The notes under the pieces were generated by a model. The model made no database searches. It was not told the DNA's origin and saw only the letters and a list, made by a program, of their open reading frames with translations. From Candidatus Eiseniibacteriota bacterium (GTDB taxonomy: Bacteria; Eisenbacteria; RBG-16-71-46; CAIMUX01), in assembly GCA_020633975.1 (NCBI GenBank), contig JACKCR010000002.1, forward strand, positions 1,550,001-1,614,000: 64,000 nucleotides of DNA, in the 5' to 3' direction. The stretch's first letter is position 1, and each line of letters begins with the position of its first letter. The translations under genes and the position numbers were made by a program. Below, in pieces: positions 29,328 to 37,397 of the stretch.

Positions 29328-30842
29328 TTACAGACTCTGCTTGAACTTCGCGACGAACGCCTCGATACCCTTGCGGAGCTTCGCTTCCGTCTCGGGCAGG
29401 AGCTTCCCTTCGGACGTGATGCTGTGACCGACGTCCGGATAGTCACTCGCCATGAACGTCAGGAACTCCTTCTCGAAACGCCGGATCGACGTGACCGGGA
29501 GTTCGTCGAGGTATCCGTTCGTTCCCGCGAAGATGATCATGACCTGATCGGCCACTTCCATCGGCGAGTACTGGTCCTGCTTCAGCACCTCGACCATGCG
29601 CTCGCCTCGGGTGAGCTGACGCTGCGTGGCGGCGTCGAGGTCGGATCCGAACTGCGCGAAGGCCGCGAGTTCGCGGTACTGCGCAAGGTCGAGACGGAGC
29701 TTACCCGCGACCGACTTCATCGCCTTGGTCTGGGCGTTACCACCGACTCGGCTGACCGAGATACCGGCGTTGATGGCCGGACGGACACCCGAGTAGAAGA
29801 GGTCGGTCTCGAGGAAGATCTGACCGTCGGTGATCGAGATCACGTTGGTCGGGATGTACGCGGACACGTCACCGGCCTGCGTCTCGATGATCGGCAGTGC
29901 AGTGAGGCTTCCGCCGCCGAGCTCGTCCGAGAGCTTGGCCGCACGCTCGAGGAGACGGCTGTGGAGGTAGAACACGTCTCCCGGATAGGCCTCGCGTCCC
30001 GGCGGACGACGGAGGAGGAGCGACAGCTCACGGTAGGCGACGGCCTGCTTCGAGATGTCGTCATAGACACAGAGCGCGTGCTGTCCGTTGTCACGGAAGT
30101 ACTCACCCATCGAACAACCGCCGTACGGCGCAAGGTACTGGAGCGGGGCCGGATCGGAGGCCGAAGCCGAGACGACGATGGTGTACTCCATCGCGCCGTG
30201 ATCCGTCAGCGTCTGCACGACGCGGGCAACGGTCGATTCCTTCTGACCGATGGCGACGTAGATGCAGAAGAGGTTCTTGCCCTTCTGGTTGATGATCGCG
30301 TCCACCGCGACTGCGGTCTTACCCGTCTGACGGTCGCCGATGATCAGCTCTCGCTGACCACGACCGATCGGGATCATCGCGTCGATGGCCTTGAGGCCGG
30401 TCTGGACCGGCTCGAACACCGGCTTCCGCGACACGACGTTGGGGACCGATCCCTCGATCGGATAGTAGTGCTCGGTGACGATCGGTCCCTTGCCGTCGAG
30501 CGGCTCGCCGAGCGGGTTGACGACCCGTCCGAGCAGCGCCGGCCCCACCGGAACCTGGGCGACCTTCCCTGTCATGTGCACGGGGTCGCCTTCCTTCACC
30601 AGCTGGCTGGGTCCGAACAGAACGGCGCCGACGTTGTCCTCTTCGAGGTTCAGCACCATTCCCATCACGTCGTTGGGAAACTTGAGCAGCTCCCCGGACA
30701 TGCAGTTTTCGAGACCCCAGACGCGGGCGATACCGTCACCGACCATGAGGACGGATCCGACCTCTTTCATCTCGAGCTTCGTGTCGAACTTCTGGAGCTC
30801 GGCTTGAAGGATCGAGCTGACTTCCTCGGGCTTGAAAGCCAT
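29328..30842 (-). CDS. atpA: ATP synthase F1 subunit alpha
   Basis: The 504-residue product has the alpha-type P-loop [15 protein letters not shown] (about 170-184), arginine-finger region and [14 protein letters not shown]-like strand ([16 protein letters not shown]), and [17 protein letters not shown]. It is the regulatory non-catalytic head subunit. Length is standard. The ATG has a GGTAGGAGAGGG ribosome region. It is the fifth F1Fo gene after the Fo genes, in the order H-A-G. Confidence 0.97.
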   Translation of the reverse strand: MAFKPEEVSSILQAELQKFDTKLEMKEVGSVLMVGDGIARVWGLENCMSGELLKFPNDVMGMVLNLEEDNVGAVLFGPSQLVKEGDPVHMTGKVAQVPVGPALLGRVVNPLGEPLDGKGPIVTEHYYPIEGSVPNVVSRKPVFEPVQTGLKAIDAMIPIGRGQRELIIGDRQTGKTAVAVDAIINQKGKNLFCIYVAIGQKESTVARVVQTLTDHGAMEYTIVVSASASDPAPLQYLAPYGGCSMGEYFRDNGQHALCVYDDISKQAVAYRELSLLLRRPPGREAYPGDVFYLHSRLLERAAKLSDELGGGSLTALPIIETQAGDVSAYIPTNVISITDGQIFLETDLFYSGVRPAINAGISVSRVGGNAQTKAMKSVAGKLRLDLAQYRELAAFAQFGSDLDAATQRQLTRGERMVEVLKQDQYSPMEVADQVMIIFAGTNGYLDELPVTSIRRFEKEFLTFMASDYPDVGHSITSEGKLLPETEAKLRKGIEAFVAKFKQSL

Positions 30843-30866
30843 GAAACGTTTCTCCCTCTCCTACCT

Positions 30867-31418
30867 CTAGTGGACGCGCGCCTGCATGAGCTCCTCGCGC
30901 AGCGAGCCCAAGCGGGTACGCAGGCTGGAGTCGAGGATCTGTCCGCCGACCGTGACGACGACGCCTCCGAGGATCGACGGATCCACCTCGGTAGCGACCT
31001 GGATCTTCTTGCCCGTGGCTTGCTCGAGCCCCTGGCGCATCCGTTCGAGCGTGGCTGCGTCGAGCGGAACCGCGCTCACGACCTCGGCTCGCTCCTCGCC
31101 CAACATCTCTTCGACGAGCTTGCGATACGGCTTCTGGACGAGCGGAAGGTGTTGGATCCGTCCCTTGCGGAGCATGAGCAGCACGAGCTGAACGGTCAGC
31201 TCCTCCGCCCTTCCCCGCAGGACCTTCACGACCAGCGCCTCCTTGTCCTCGTCGAGCACCGACGGGGACTCGAGGAAGGCCTGGAGCGCCGATCCCTTCC
31301 CTTCCAGCTCCTCGAGAGCCACGAGGTCTCCCAGGACCTGCTGAGTCACGCCACGCGCATGCGCCGCTCCGAAGAGCGCGTTCGCGTAGCGCAGAGCAAC
31401 GCCACGATCTCGGATCAC
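30867..31418 (-). CDS. atpH: ATP synthase F1 subunit delta
   Basis: The 183-residue product has the delta/OSCP plan: an N-terminal helical bundle (VALRYANALFGAAHARG) and a C-terminal beta part with GKKIQVATEVDPSILGGVVVTVGGQILDSSL (given here in parts: ATEVDPSILGG and VTVGGQILDSSLRTRL), the family signature. It joins the stator b-subunit to the F1 head. Its start overlaps the atpF stop in an ATGA-type overlap (31415-31418). Confidence 0.95.
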   Translation of the reverse strand: MIRDRGVALRYANALFGAAHARGVTQQVLGDLVALEELEGKGSALQAFLESPSVLDEDKEALVVKVLRGRAEELTVQLVLLMLRKGRIQHLPLVQKPYRKLVEEMLGEERAEVVSAVPLDAATLERMRQGLEQATGKKIQVATEVDPSILGGVVVTVGGQILDSSLRTRLGSLREELMQARVH

Positions 31419-31921
31419 GACTTGGCTCCCTCACCTCGGACCGTACCGAGCGAATCGATGAACGCTTCGACCTGCTTCTTGTGCGAGTCGGCGTCGAGCT
31501 TCTCGCGGAGCATCTTCTCGGTCGCGGCCACGACCATGGTCACCATCTCGTTGCGGAGAGCGACCTGGGCCTTGTCCCGATCCCGTTCCACCTGCTCCTC
31601 GGCACGACGTTGGATGGCCTGGGCCTCCTGACGCGCCTTCAGCTTGATCTCGTTCCCAACCGATTCGCCCTCGGCCACGGCTGCCTGGATGCGCTCGCGC
31701 GCCTCGTGCTCGATCCCGGCGAGCCGGTCATCGAGTCCTTTCCGGACCGCCGCGACTTCCGCGCGTTGCGCATCGATCTCGTCGAAATCACCTTGGATCT
31801 TCGCCCGACGCTCTTCGAGCATGTCGATGACCGGTCCCCAGGCGTACTTCTTCAGAATGAAGAGCACGACGAGGAAGCCGACCACCTGGGCGATGACCTG
31901 TCCCCAATCGATCTCGTGCAT
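31415..31921 (-). CDS. atpF: ATP synthase Fo subunit b
   Basis: The 168-residue product has one N-terminal membrane helix (VIAQVVGFLVVLFILKKYAW) preceding the conserved WGPV, then a long charged coiled coil (about 40-150) rich in Glu/Arg/Ala, the peripheral stalk. Length is normal for b (about 156-170). Only one b-type gene is present, so the stalk is probably a homodimer rather than b/b'. Stop overlaps atpH start. Confidence 0.95.
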   Translation of the reverse strand: MHEIDWGQVIAQVVGFLVVLFILKKYAWGPVIDMLEERRAKIQGDFDEIDAQRAEVAAVRKGLDDRLAGIEHEARERIQAAVAEGESVGNEIKLKARQEAQAIQRRAEEQVERDRDKAQVALRNEMVTMVVAATEKMLREKLDADSHKKQVEAFIDSLGTVRGEGAKS

Positions 31922-31950
31922 TCAGAACCCCCGTCGTTCGTGTCCCCGGA

Positions 31951-32178
31951 TCAGAGCTTGCCCTGGAGAACGAACACGGTAACGAACGCGTAGATCGTGA
32001 GCGCTTCGATGAAGGCGAGACCGATGATCATGCTGACCTGGATCTTTCCAGCCGCTTCGGGCTGACGACCCATCGCTTCCATCGCTCCGCTCACGGCGCG
32101 GCCGAGGCCCATGCCGGAACCGAGAGCGGCCAGGCCGAGGCCCAGCGGCAGTCCGAGACCGAGCAGATTCATCTCCAT
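31951..32178 (-). CDS. atpE: ATP synthase Fo subunit c
   Basis: A 75-residue two-helix hairpin: [21 protein letters not shown], polar loop GRQPEA, and [22 protein letters not shown]. The ion-binding Glu lies in FIEAL, and is followed by Ala rather than Ser/Thr; the first helix has Leu where Na+-type rings have Gln. Both point to a proton-type ring. AAGGAG precedes the first ATG; a second in-frame ATG two codons later could also serve. Confidence 0.95.
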   Translation of the reverse strand: MEMNLLGLGLPLGLGLAALGSGMGLGRAVSGAMEAMGRQPEAAGKIQVSMIIGLAFIEALTIYAFVTVFVLQGKL

Positions 32179-32278
32179 CTTTCGATTGCTCCTTCTTCAG
32201 TTTTCACGCCGCCGGAGCGGCGCGCCTCCACCCCCGTCCAATCGCGGACGGGGCCAAAAAAACCTGACTCCCGGCCCG

Positions 32279-33793
32279 CTAGTGATCGTCGTGCGGAAGC
32301 ATCTGGGAGATGTAGATCGTTGCCAAGAGCGTGAAGACCAGCGCCTGGATCGTGCTCGCGAGAAGGGCGAGGAACATGAACGGGATGTGGAGCGGCACAC
32401 CCACGTGCAGGCCGAGCGCAGGAATTCCGATCGTGATCAGCGTCGCGAAGAGCGCGAGAAGCGTGTCCTCTCCCATGACGTTTCCGAAGAGACGGAGGGA
32501 GAGTGAAACGGGCTTCGCGATCTCACCGATGATTTCGAGCGGCAGCATGAGCGGCACCATGGCCCAACCGACCGGATCGTTCGGGCTGCCCGAAAGGTGG
32601 TGGAGCCAGCCGAGAGGCCCGAGCCGCGTGATGCCGGTGTACTGGACGTAGAGGAACGTACAGCCAGCGAGCGCGAGCGTCGTGTTGAGATAGGCCGTCG
32701 GGGACTTGAACCCGGGGATGAGTCCCATCCAGTTCATGCCCCAGATGTAGAAGAAGAGCGCTCCGATGAACGGGATGTAGCGACGCGTCTCGTGCCCGAG
32801 GATGCCCTTGACGAACTCGTAGAGGCTCTCCACGGCGTACTCGACGGTGTTCTGGAGCTTCCCTGGAATCATGGCCCGAGCCCGCGAAGCCTTCGACGTC
32901 ACGACCGCGAAGAAGATCGCGAGCAGGATGTTGAAGAAGACGTTCTCGTACTCGTTGAGGAGCTTCAGCCAGCCAGCTTCCTCGGAAACTCCGGCCTTGG
33001 TCGCGATCCAGGTGATGTAGGTGACGAGGTTCGGGAAGTGCTTCACCGCACCGTGATCTTCCCCGTGGTCCTCACCGTGCCCCTCCGCCGCGTGAGCGTC
33101 AGCGCCGTGCGCATCCGCAGCATGCGCATCGGTCGCATGAGCGTCCGTGCCGTGAGCATCTCCGCCTTGGGCATCCGTGCCGTGATCCTGAGCGACGGCC
33201 ATCGCGGGCACCGACTCGACCGTCAGGTCCGTGGTGAACGCGGCTTGGTCGAAGTGCGCGACGATCCGGGGCATCTGCGGCGCCGCCGCGCTGAGGCCGA
33301 TGACCAAGAGGAGAGCACCGACCTTGGACTTCGTACTCATCGGGCCGTTCGGCTCGCGTCGCATTCGGAACGCGGCACCTTCGCGCGGATCCCCGATCGT
33401 GAGCCCTTGCTTGGTCATGAGCAGGCGCCCGAGAGCCTTCAGCAGGACGACGACGAAGAGGAGCGAAAACCCGAGGGAGAACCAGAGGAGCGGGAGCTTC
33501 GCAACGCCCACCGCGAGAAAGACGGAGCCGAACACGAACGGTAGCTTGGCTCCGAGCGCGGCGTAGACCTTGGGCCCAAGCAACGGCTGGGGACGCAAGA
33601 TGCGGACCAGGATCCAGTGGAGGAGGATGAAGTTCGCCAGGGCAACGGCCACGCCCGCGGTCCATCCGACTCCGGGCTTCACACCCGCGTAGAGCGTGAC
33701 GAAGAGGGACCCGAGCAGTCCCAGGACGATGGTCGCCGTGCGAACGCGGCGAAGGAACGCGTGATCCAAAGGCAAAGACCTGTCCGCGCTCAC
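32279..33793 (-). CDS. atpB: AtpI-like domain fused to ATP synthase Fo subunit a, with His-rich linker
   Basis: The 504-residue frame starts at GTG 33793 with AGGGGAGGAG before it. Residues 1-150 have four hydrophobic helices of the AtpI / ATP-synthase-I type (IVLGLLGSLFVTLYAGVKPG; VALANFILLHWILVRIL). Met152 opens what looks like a signal-like segment (KVGALLLVIGLSAAAPQM), as found at the start of AtpB in FCB bacteria. Then a His/Asp/Ala repeat (about 215-245; units like DAHGTDAHATDAHAADAH) and subunit a proper (about 260-500), with the essential Arg in SLSLRLFGNVMGED and a late FTLLATIYIS helix. No stop separates the parts. Translation could also restart at ATG 33340, giving a 353-residue AtpB. 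Subunit a forms the proton half-channels with the c ring. Confidence 0.93.
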   Translation of the reverse strand: MSADRSLPLDHAFLRRVRTATIVLGLLGSLFVTLYAGVKPGVGWTAGVAVALANFILLHWILVRILRPQPLLGPKVYAALGAKLPFVFGSVFLAVGVAKLPLLWFSLGFSLLFVVVLLKALGRLLMTKQGLTIGDPREGAAFRMRREPNGPMSTKSKVGALLLVIGLSAAAPQMPRIVAHFDQAAFTTDLTVESVPAMAVAQDHGTDAQGGDAHGTDAHATDAHAADAHGADAHAAEGHGEDHGEDHGAVKHFPNLVTYITWIATKAGVSEEAGWLKLLNEYENVFFNILLAIFFAVVTSKASRARAMIPGKLQNTVEYAVESLYEFVKGILGHETRRYIPFIGALFFYIWGMNWMGLIPGFKSPTAYLNTTLALAGCTFLYVQYTGITRLGPLGWLHHLSGSPNDPVGWAMVPLMLPLEIIGEIAKPVSLSLRLFGNVMGEDTLLALFATLITIGIPALGLHVGVPLHIPFMFLALLASTIQALVFTLLATIYISQMLPHDDH

Positions 33794-33831
33794 TCCACTC
33801 CTCCCCTAGCGCTCCGTTCGAGGAGCGTCGA

Positions 33832-34128
33832 TCAAAGCTTGTCGAACTCTTTCGAGACGCGCTTCAGCTGCCGGTGCGCGGTGCGCACCGCTGAGGCGAG
33901 TCCTAAACCGAGCAGTATGAGTTGGAGCCAGGGCTCTGTTCCGAAACGCGTATCCAGCCAACGTCCCGCGAAGAAACCGAGCAGAGCGCCGATCGTCAGC
34001 GTCGTCGGTATTCCCGCGAGCCCCGCGAGCACGCGCGTACGTCTGGCGCGCGGATCCGAGTTATCGACCAAGGCGACCCTCAGTCCCGTGCGTTTCGGAG
34101 TTGTTTCTGTCGCAGTCGGACCGGCCAC
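33832..34128 (-). CDS. atpZ: AtpZ/AtpI-type small Fo-associated membrane protein
   Basis: The 98-residue protein has a polar N-terminus and two helices (IPTTLTIGALLGFFAGRWLDTRFGTEPW and LQLILLGLGLASAVRTAHR; shown in parts GALLGFFAGRWLD and LLGLGLASAVRTA), the ATPase_gene1 layout. Such genes sit first in many atp operons and are linked to assembly or cation transport. Start GTG; the upstream 5' leader is about 40 nt from the promoter. Together with the AtpI part of the next gene there are thus two AtpI-like helical pairs. Confidence 0.85.
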   Translation of the reverse strand: MAGPTATETTPKRTGLRVALVDNSDPRARRTRVLAGLAGIPTTLTIGALLGFFAGRWLDTRFGTEPWLQLILLGLGLASAVRTAHRQLKRVSKEFDKL

Positions 34129-34175
34129 GCGACGTGTTCGAGCGACCGGAAGGCTCCCTACCCAACAGGCTCGGG

Positions 34176-34204
34176 ATTATCTAGACGGGGTTGGATCGTG
34201 TCAA
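34176..34204 (-). promoter_or_regulatory. Sigma-70 promoter of the atp operon
   Basis: On the minus strand, TTGACA (34204-34199) and GATAAT (34181-34176) are separated by exactly 17 bp. The -35 is perfect and the -10 has one mismatch. Transcription would start near 34168, about 40 nt before the atpZ GTG at 34128. Confidence 0.88.
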
Positions 34205-34605
34205 GTCTGCTTGTTCCACACTTTCACAAAGTCGATACCGATAAGCAGGTTTGCGCGGCATCGAGAGAGAGGAATCGAGCCCTCTGGCCTCGGCCCGAAT
34301 GGGACCAAACGGTTAGAAAGACCAACTCGGTCTCTACTCGGTCGGACCAGGGCGGAGCCTGCTAACTCCCCTACTTCCATGTTTGTACCGCAGTAGACCC
34401 CGAACGCGGATCCCAAGTCCGGTCCGGTCCACCCCCAACCAGAGACGGGCACTCGGTTTCCGGTTCACAGCTGTGCGGCGGACCGCGCATAAGTTTACCT
34501 AATCTATAGTGACAGTAATTCACACATCACCTTCCGAACGTTCACTAAAGGAGGCCGGGGAGGCCCTCCGTACGGACTCCCTCGCCTCGAGTCTCCGGAT
34601 TCCGC
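34205..34605. other. Spacer between atp promoter and sirtuin promoter
   Basis: About 400 bp, AT-richer than its surroundings (34490-34530). No coding frame convinces. An AAAGGAGG motif at about 34547 is not followed by a start codon. A T-arm-like sequence near 34275 does not fold into a tRNA. Confidence 0.4.
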
Positions 34606-34634
34606 CTGACAGGCCGGAATCGGCGGCCTATCGT
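34606..34634 (+). promoter_or_regulatory. Promoter giving a probable leaderless sirtuin mRNA
   Basis: CTGACA (34606-34611), 17-nt spacer, TATCGT (34629-34634), then 7 nt to the ATG at 34642. No ribosome site exists between -10 and ATG. The expected start of transcription coincides with the A of the ATG. Confidence 0.65.
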
Positions 34635-34641
34635 CCCTCCC

Positions 34642-35361
34642 ATGAAGACGATCGAAACGCCCATCCTCGTGCTCACCGGCGCAGGAATCTCGCGCGAGAG
34701 CGGAGTTCCGACGTTTCGAGGAGCCGACGGTCTCTGGAAGAACTATCGCGCGGAGGAACTCGCGACTCCCGAGGCGTTCGCTCGGCGACCCGAACTCGTT
34801 TGGGAGTGGTACGACTGGAGACGACAGGCGATCGCAAAGTGCAATCCAAACGCTGCCCACGAAGTGATCGTCGCCATCGAAGACGCAACCGGTCCGGGAG
34901 AGTTCCTCCTCGCCACGCAGAACGTCGACGGACTACACGAACTCGCGGGAAGCAGGAACGTCCGGAGACTGCACGGCTCGATCTGGCATCTTCGCTGCGT
35001 TCGTTGTGATCACGAGGAACTGAACCGTACCGTTCCTCTCGCCCCTCTCCCGCCTCCCTGTCCACAGTGCGGATCTTTCCTTCGTCCCGGTGTCGTCTGG
35101 TTTGGAGAAGGCTTGGACCGAGTGGTGCTCGACGCAGCGTTCACGGCAGCACGAACCGCACGAACCGTTCTCGTGATCGGAACGTCGTCGCTCGTCTATC
35201 CGGCAGCGGCCTTGCCGGAGATCGCGCTCGAAAGCGGTGCGCACGTGGTCGAAGTGAATCCGGAGGCGACACCGCTCAGCCCCTACGTGGCGGAGCGTCT
35301 GGAAGGACCAGCCGCAGAACTCCTACCTGCGTGGTGGCGCGAGCACGCGCCTACGGACTGA
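34642..35361 (+). CDS. NAD-dependent protein deacylase, Sir2 family (class III-like)
   Basis: The 239-residue product has GAGISRESGVPTFRG (13-27, NAD binding), TQNVDGLHELAG (92-103), catalytic His111 (RLHGSI), zinc Cys pairs Cys119/Cys122 and Cys140/Cys143, and VVWFGEGL and GTSSLVYPAA. Tyr57 and Arg60 (WYDWRR) match the Y-x-x-R pair of CobB/SIRT5-like sirtuins that removes succinyl and malonyl groups. It therefore probably removes acyl groups from lysines, using NAD, in the cytoplasm. Transcribed from a strong leaderless-type promoter. Its 3' end overlaps the fpg-like gene by 39 bp tail to tail. Confidence 0.93.
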   Translation: MKTIETPILVLTGAGISRESGVPTFRGADGLWKNYRAEELATPEAFARRPELVWEWYDWRRQAIAKCNPNAAHEVIVAIEDATGPGEFLLATQNVDGLHELAGSRNVRRLHGSIWHLRCVRCDHEELNRTVPLAPLPPPCPQCGSFLRPGVVWFGEGLDRVVLDAAFTAARTARTVLVIGTSSLVYPAAALPEIALESGAHVVEVNPEATPLSPYVAERLEGPAAELLPAWWREHAPTD

Positions 35362-36180
35362 AGTCGGGCCGAGTTCCGGCTGACGACCTGGAGACCAACA
35401 GGTCGTTCTCCCACCGATCGTTTCGCGTACGAGTCCCGCCCCGGTTCGAGGACACCGACCACCGTCTTCCCAACGGTGAGGGAAGAGCCAACTCTTGGGC
35501 GGGTCGACACCCCGTTCCGCGATCCGTCGGAGCGCCTCTCGCGCAACGAAGCGCGTCTCCTTCCACACGCGACGCACCTCTGCCTCTTCGAGTTCGCCAC
35601 CTGCGCGCCTCGGGTGGATTTCCGCCCTCCAGAGAATCTCGTCTGCCATCCAGTTTCCGATCCCAGGAAACATCGACTGATCGAGCAAGAGCGCTTTGAT
35701 CGGGGCTCCCCGGTGCCGGCCCAAGAACTCTTCGACCCGTGGCATCGTGAACTCGGGGTCCGTGACCGCCGGAGGTCGCAGTCGCCAGAACTCAGGTGGC
35801 GTGCCGTCACCGAACGTGACCCGGCCGAACAGCCGTGGATCCGACAGAACGAGAGAGCGCGTGGACTGACGAAGGACGAGGTGATCGTGCCTCTCCGGTG
35901 CGTAGTTCTTGGCCTCGACCCGAAGCGCGCCCGTCATCCCGAGATGAACTCCGAGGTAGCAAGAAGAGGAGGAACGCGGGCCGGAGAAGCGGAACATCAT
36001 CTGCTTCCCGTGCGCCTCCGAACTGCGGAGCGAACGTCCCGTGAGAGCGGCGGCCAGATCCCCGGGCTCGATCCCTCGAAAGATCCGCTTCTCTGCGTGG
36101 AGGAACACTTCGCGAACGCGTCCACCCAAGCCGGGATCCCATTCCCGCCGCATCCGCTCCACTTCCGCGAGTTCAGGCAA
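35323..36180 (-). CDS. Formamidopyrimidine/endonuclease VIII-type DNA glycosylase with degenerate zinc finger
   Basis: The 285-residue product starts at TTG (GGGAG 8 nt upstream) giving MPELAEVERM: Pro2 is the Schiff-base nucleophile and Glu3 the conserved acid. Further motifs are SSEAHGKQMMFRF (Lys of the DNA-binding loop), HLGMTG and FPGIGNWMADEILWRAEIHP (the H2TH helix). The usual C-terminal zinc finger has C-x2-C...C-x2-C; here GRCPRTGAG and TTCWSPGRQ keep only the first Cys of each pair, so it is probably zincless, as in some NEIL1/plant FPG proteins. Arg/Lys at the beta-hairpin tip region remain. The enzyme removes oxidised bases. The last 39 bp overlap the sirtuin gene. Confidence 0.87.
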   Translation of the reverse strand: MPELAEVERMRREWDPGLGGRVREVFLHAEKRIFRGIEPGDLAAALTGRSLRSSEAHGKQMMFRFSGPRSSSSCYLGVHLGMTGALRVEAKNYAPERHDHLVLRQSTRSLVLSDPRLFGRVTFGDGTPPEFWRLRPPAVTDPEFTMPRVEEFLGRHRGAPIKALLLDQSMFPGIGNWMADEILWRAEIHPRRAGGELEEAEVRRVWKETRFVAREALRRIAERGVDPPKSWLFPHRWEDGGRCPRTGAGLVRETIGGRTTCWSPGRQPELGPTSVRRRVLAPPRR

Positions 36181-36489
36181 TGCGAGACTCCCTTCTCACC
36201 GCTCTCCCCTTGAGAACTTTCGCGACCAACAGCTTCCTGGATGCGATTCCGTGGCGCCCAAGGCGTTTCGGACCTGCCATCCAGGCCGCTGCACTCCCCG
36301 TCACGGGCTCGATCAGCCCATCCCCTCCCTTGTCTCCCCCGACCTAGGCTGCCACACTCCCGTATCTCCCCAGAACGGAAATGCGAGACGCCGATCGAGG
36401 TCCAGCGAGTCGGGGAGTGACTGGACCTCCTGGCGCCGGGACCGATCGACGGCGTCCCAAGCCACTACGTCCCCGAGGAGACATGCCCA
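36181..36489. other. Intergenic region before the DUF4412-like gene
   Basis: 309 bp upstream of the secreted protein gene and behind the divergent fpg-like gene. A TAGGCT hexamer (36345-36350) could be a -10. No gene or RNA is seen. Confidence 0.35.
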
Positions 36490-37368
36490 ATGAACTCGAC
36501 ACGAAACCGCCGCCCGATGGCTTCCGTCCCCGTCCTGCGCAGTCGGCAGCTTCCGAGCCACATCCAGACGGGTGGCCAACGAGGCGGTCGCTGCCTGATC
36601 GGTGCTCTCTCCGCCGTCCTCGCCTGTGCCTCGATCGCCTCCGCGGACACGACCGTCCGTCTGATGAGCGACGGGGAGGAGACACAGATCCGCTTCACGA
36701 AGCAGTTCATCCGCGTCGACGGAGCTGGCGATGACGGCACCTTTCTGTTCGACGCCAACGCAAAGGTGATGCGGGTCTTCCAACCCAGCGAACAGAAGTA
36801 CATGGAAGTGACCCAGGCGGACGTCGAGATGATGGGCAAGAAGCTGGCGGGAATGCAGGGCCAGATGGCAGACGCGATGGAGCAAGCGAAGGCAGCTCTC
36901 GCCAATCTGCCTCCCGAGCAGCGTGCGATGGCGATGCGGAAGCTCGAAGCGATGAGCCCTCCGCAAGCGGCTCAGGCAGCGGTCACGACCACCCGGTTCG
37001 AGAAGGCGGGCGGCAGCGAGACCATCCTGGGCGTGAAGTGCGAGAAGTACCGGGTATTCGACGGCGACAAGGCAGCTGGCGAGGCCTGGATGGCCACGAC
37101 GAAAGAACTCGGGATCTCACGGGACGACCTGTCAGCCTTCCACGAGCTCAGCACGTTCCTCGCCACGATGCCCAACATGGCGGGATGGTCCACGGGCCCG
37201 TTCGCCGCACTGGACCCCACGAACGAGAACTTCGTGGGATTCCCGATGCGCTTCGAAGGGGACCACGACATGGAAGTCTTGGCCATCGAGCACGAGAAGG
37301 TCGACTCGTCCGTGTTCTCCGTTCCCGAAGGCTGGAAGCGGATGAGCCCGATGGACGGCATTCGCTGA
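36490..37368 (+). CDS. Secreted DUF4412-like protein of unknown function
   Basis: ATG 36490 has a GAGGAGA ribosome site 8 nt upstream. The 292-residue product has a long basic N-terminus and a signal hydrophobic core (LIGALSAVLACASIASA). The mature protein is a beta-rich domain with SDGEETQIRFTKQFIRVDG and FLFDANAKVMRVFQPSEQKYMEV, a helical insert rich in Met/Gln/Ala (about 110-160), then a region with SETILGVKCEKYRVF and KVDSSVFSVPEGWKRM. The order 'strand, marker of lipoprotein-like fold, GxxCxxY' fits DUF4412, found in periplasmic proteins. No function is known. 29 bp upstream of an alpha/beta hydrolase gene in the same orientation. Confidence 0.7.
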   Translation: MNSTRNRRPMASVPVLRSRQLPSHIQTGGQRGGRCLIGALSAVLACASIASADTTVRLMSDGEETQIRFTKQFIRVDGAGDDGTFLFDANAKVMRVFQPSEQKYMEVTQADVEMMGKKLAGMQGQMADAMEQAKAALANLPPEQRAMAMRKLEAMSPPQAAQAAVTTTRFEKAGGSETILGVKCEKYRVFDGDKAAGEAWMATTKELGISRDDLSAFHELSTFLATMPNMAGWSTGPFAALDPTNENFVGFPMRFEGDHDMEVLAIEHEKVDSSVFSVPEGWKRMSPMDGIR

Positions 37369-37397
37369 CACGCAAGGACGGGAGAGGAGACGCAGGC

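Noticed and set aside
29247-31631. 794-codon open frame antisense to atpG-atpA-atpH-atpF
   Set aside because: Shadow of four clear ATP synthase genes.
33838-34128. Na+-type ATP synthase (because of the AtpZ/AtpI pair)
   Set aside because: The c subunit lacks the Gln and Ser/Thr sodium ligands, so a proton-type ring is more likely.
34255-34340. tRNA-like T-arm (GCTCGATTCC on the minus strand)
   Set aside because: T54 is C, the T-stem has a mismatch, and no acceptor, D or anticodon arms can be paired around it.
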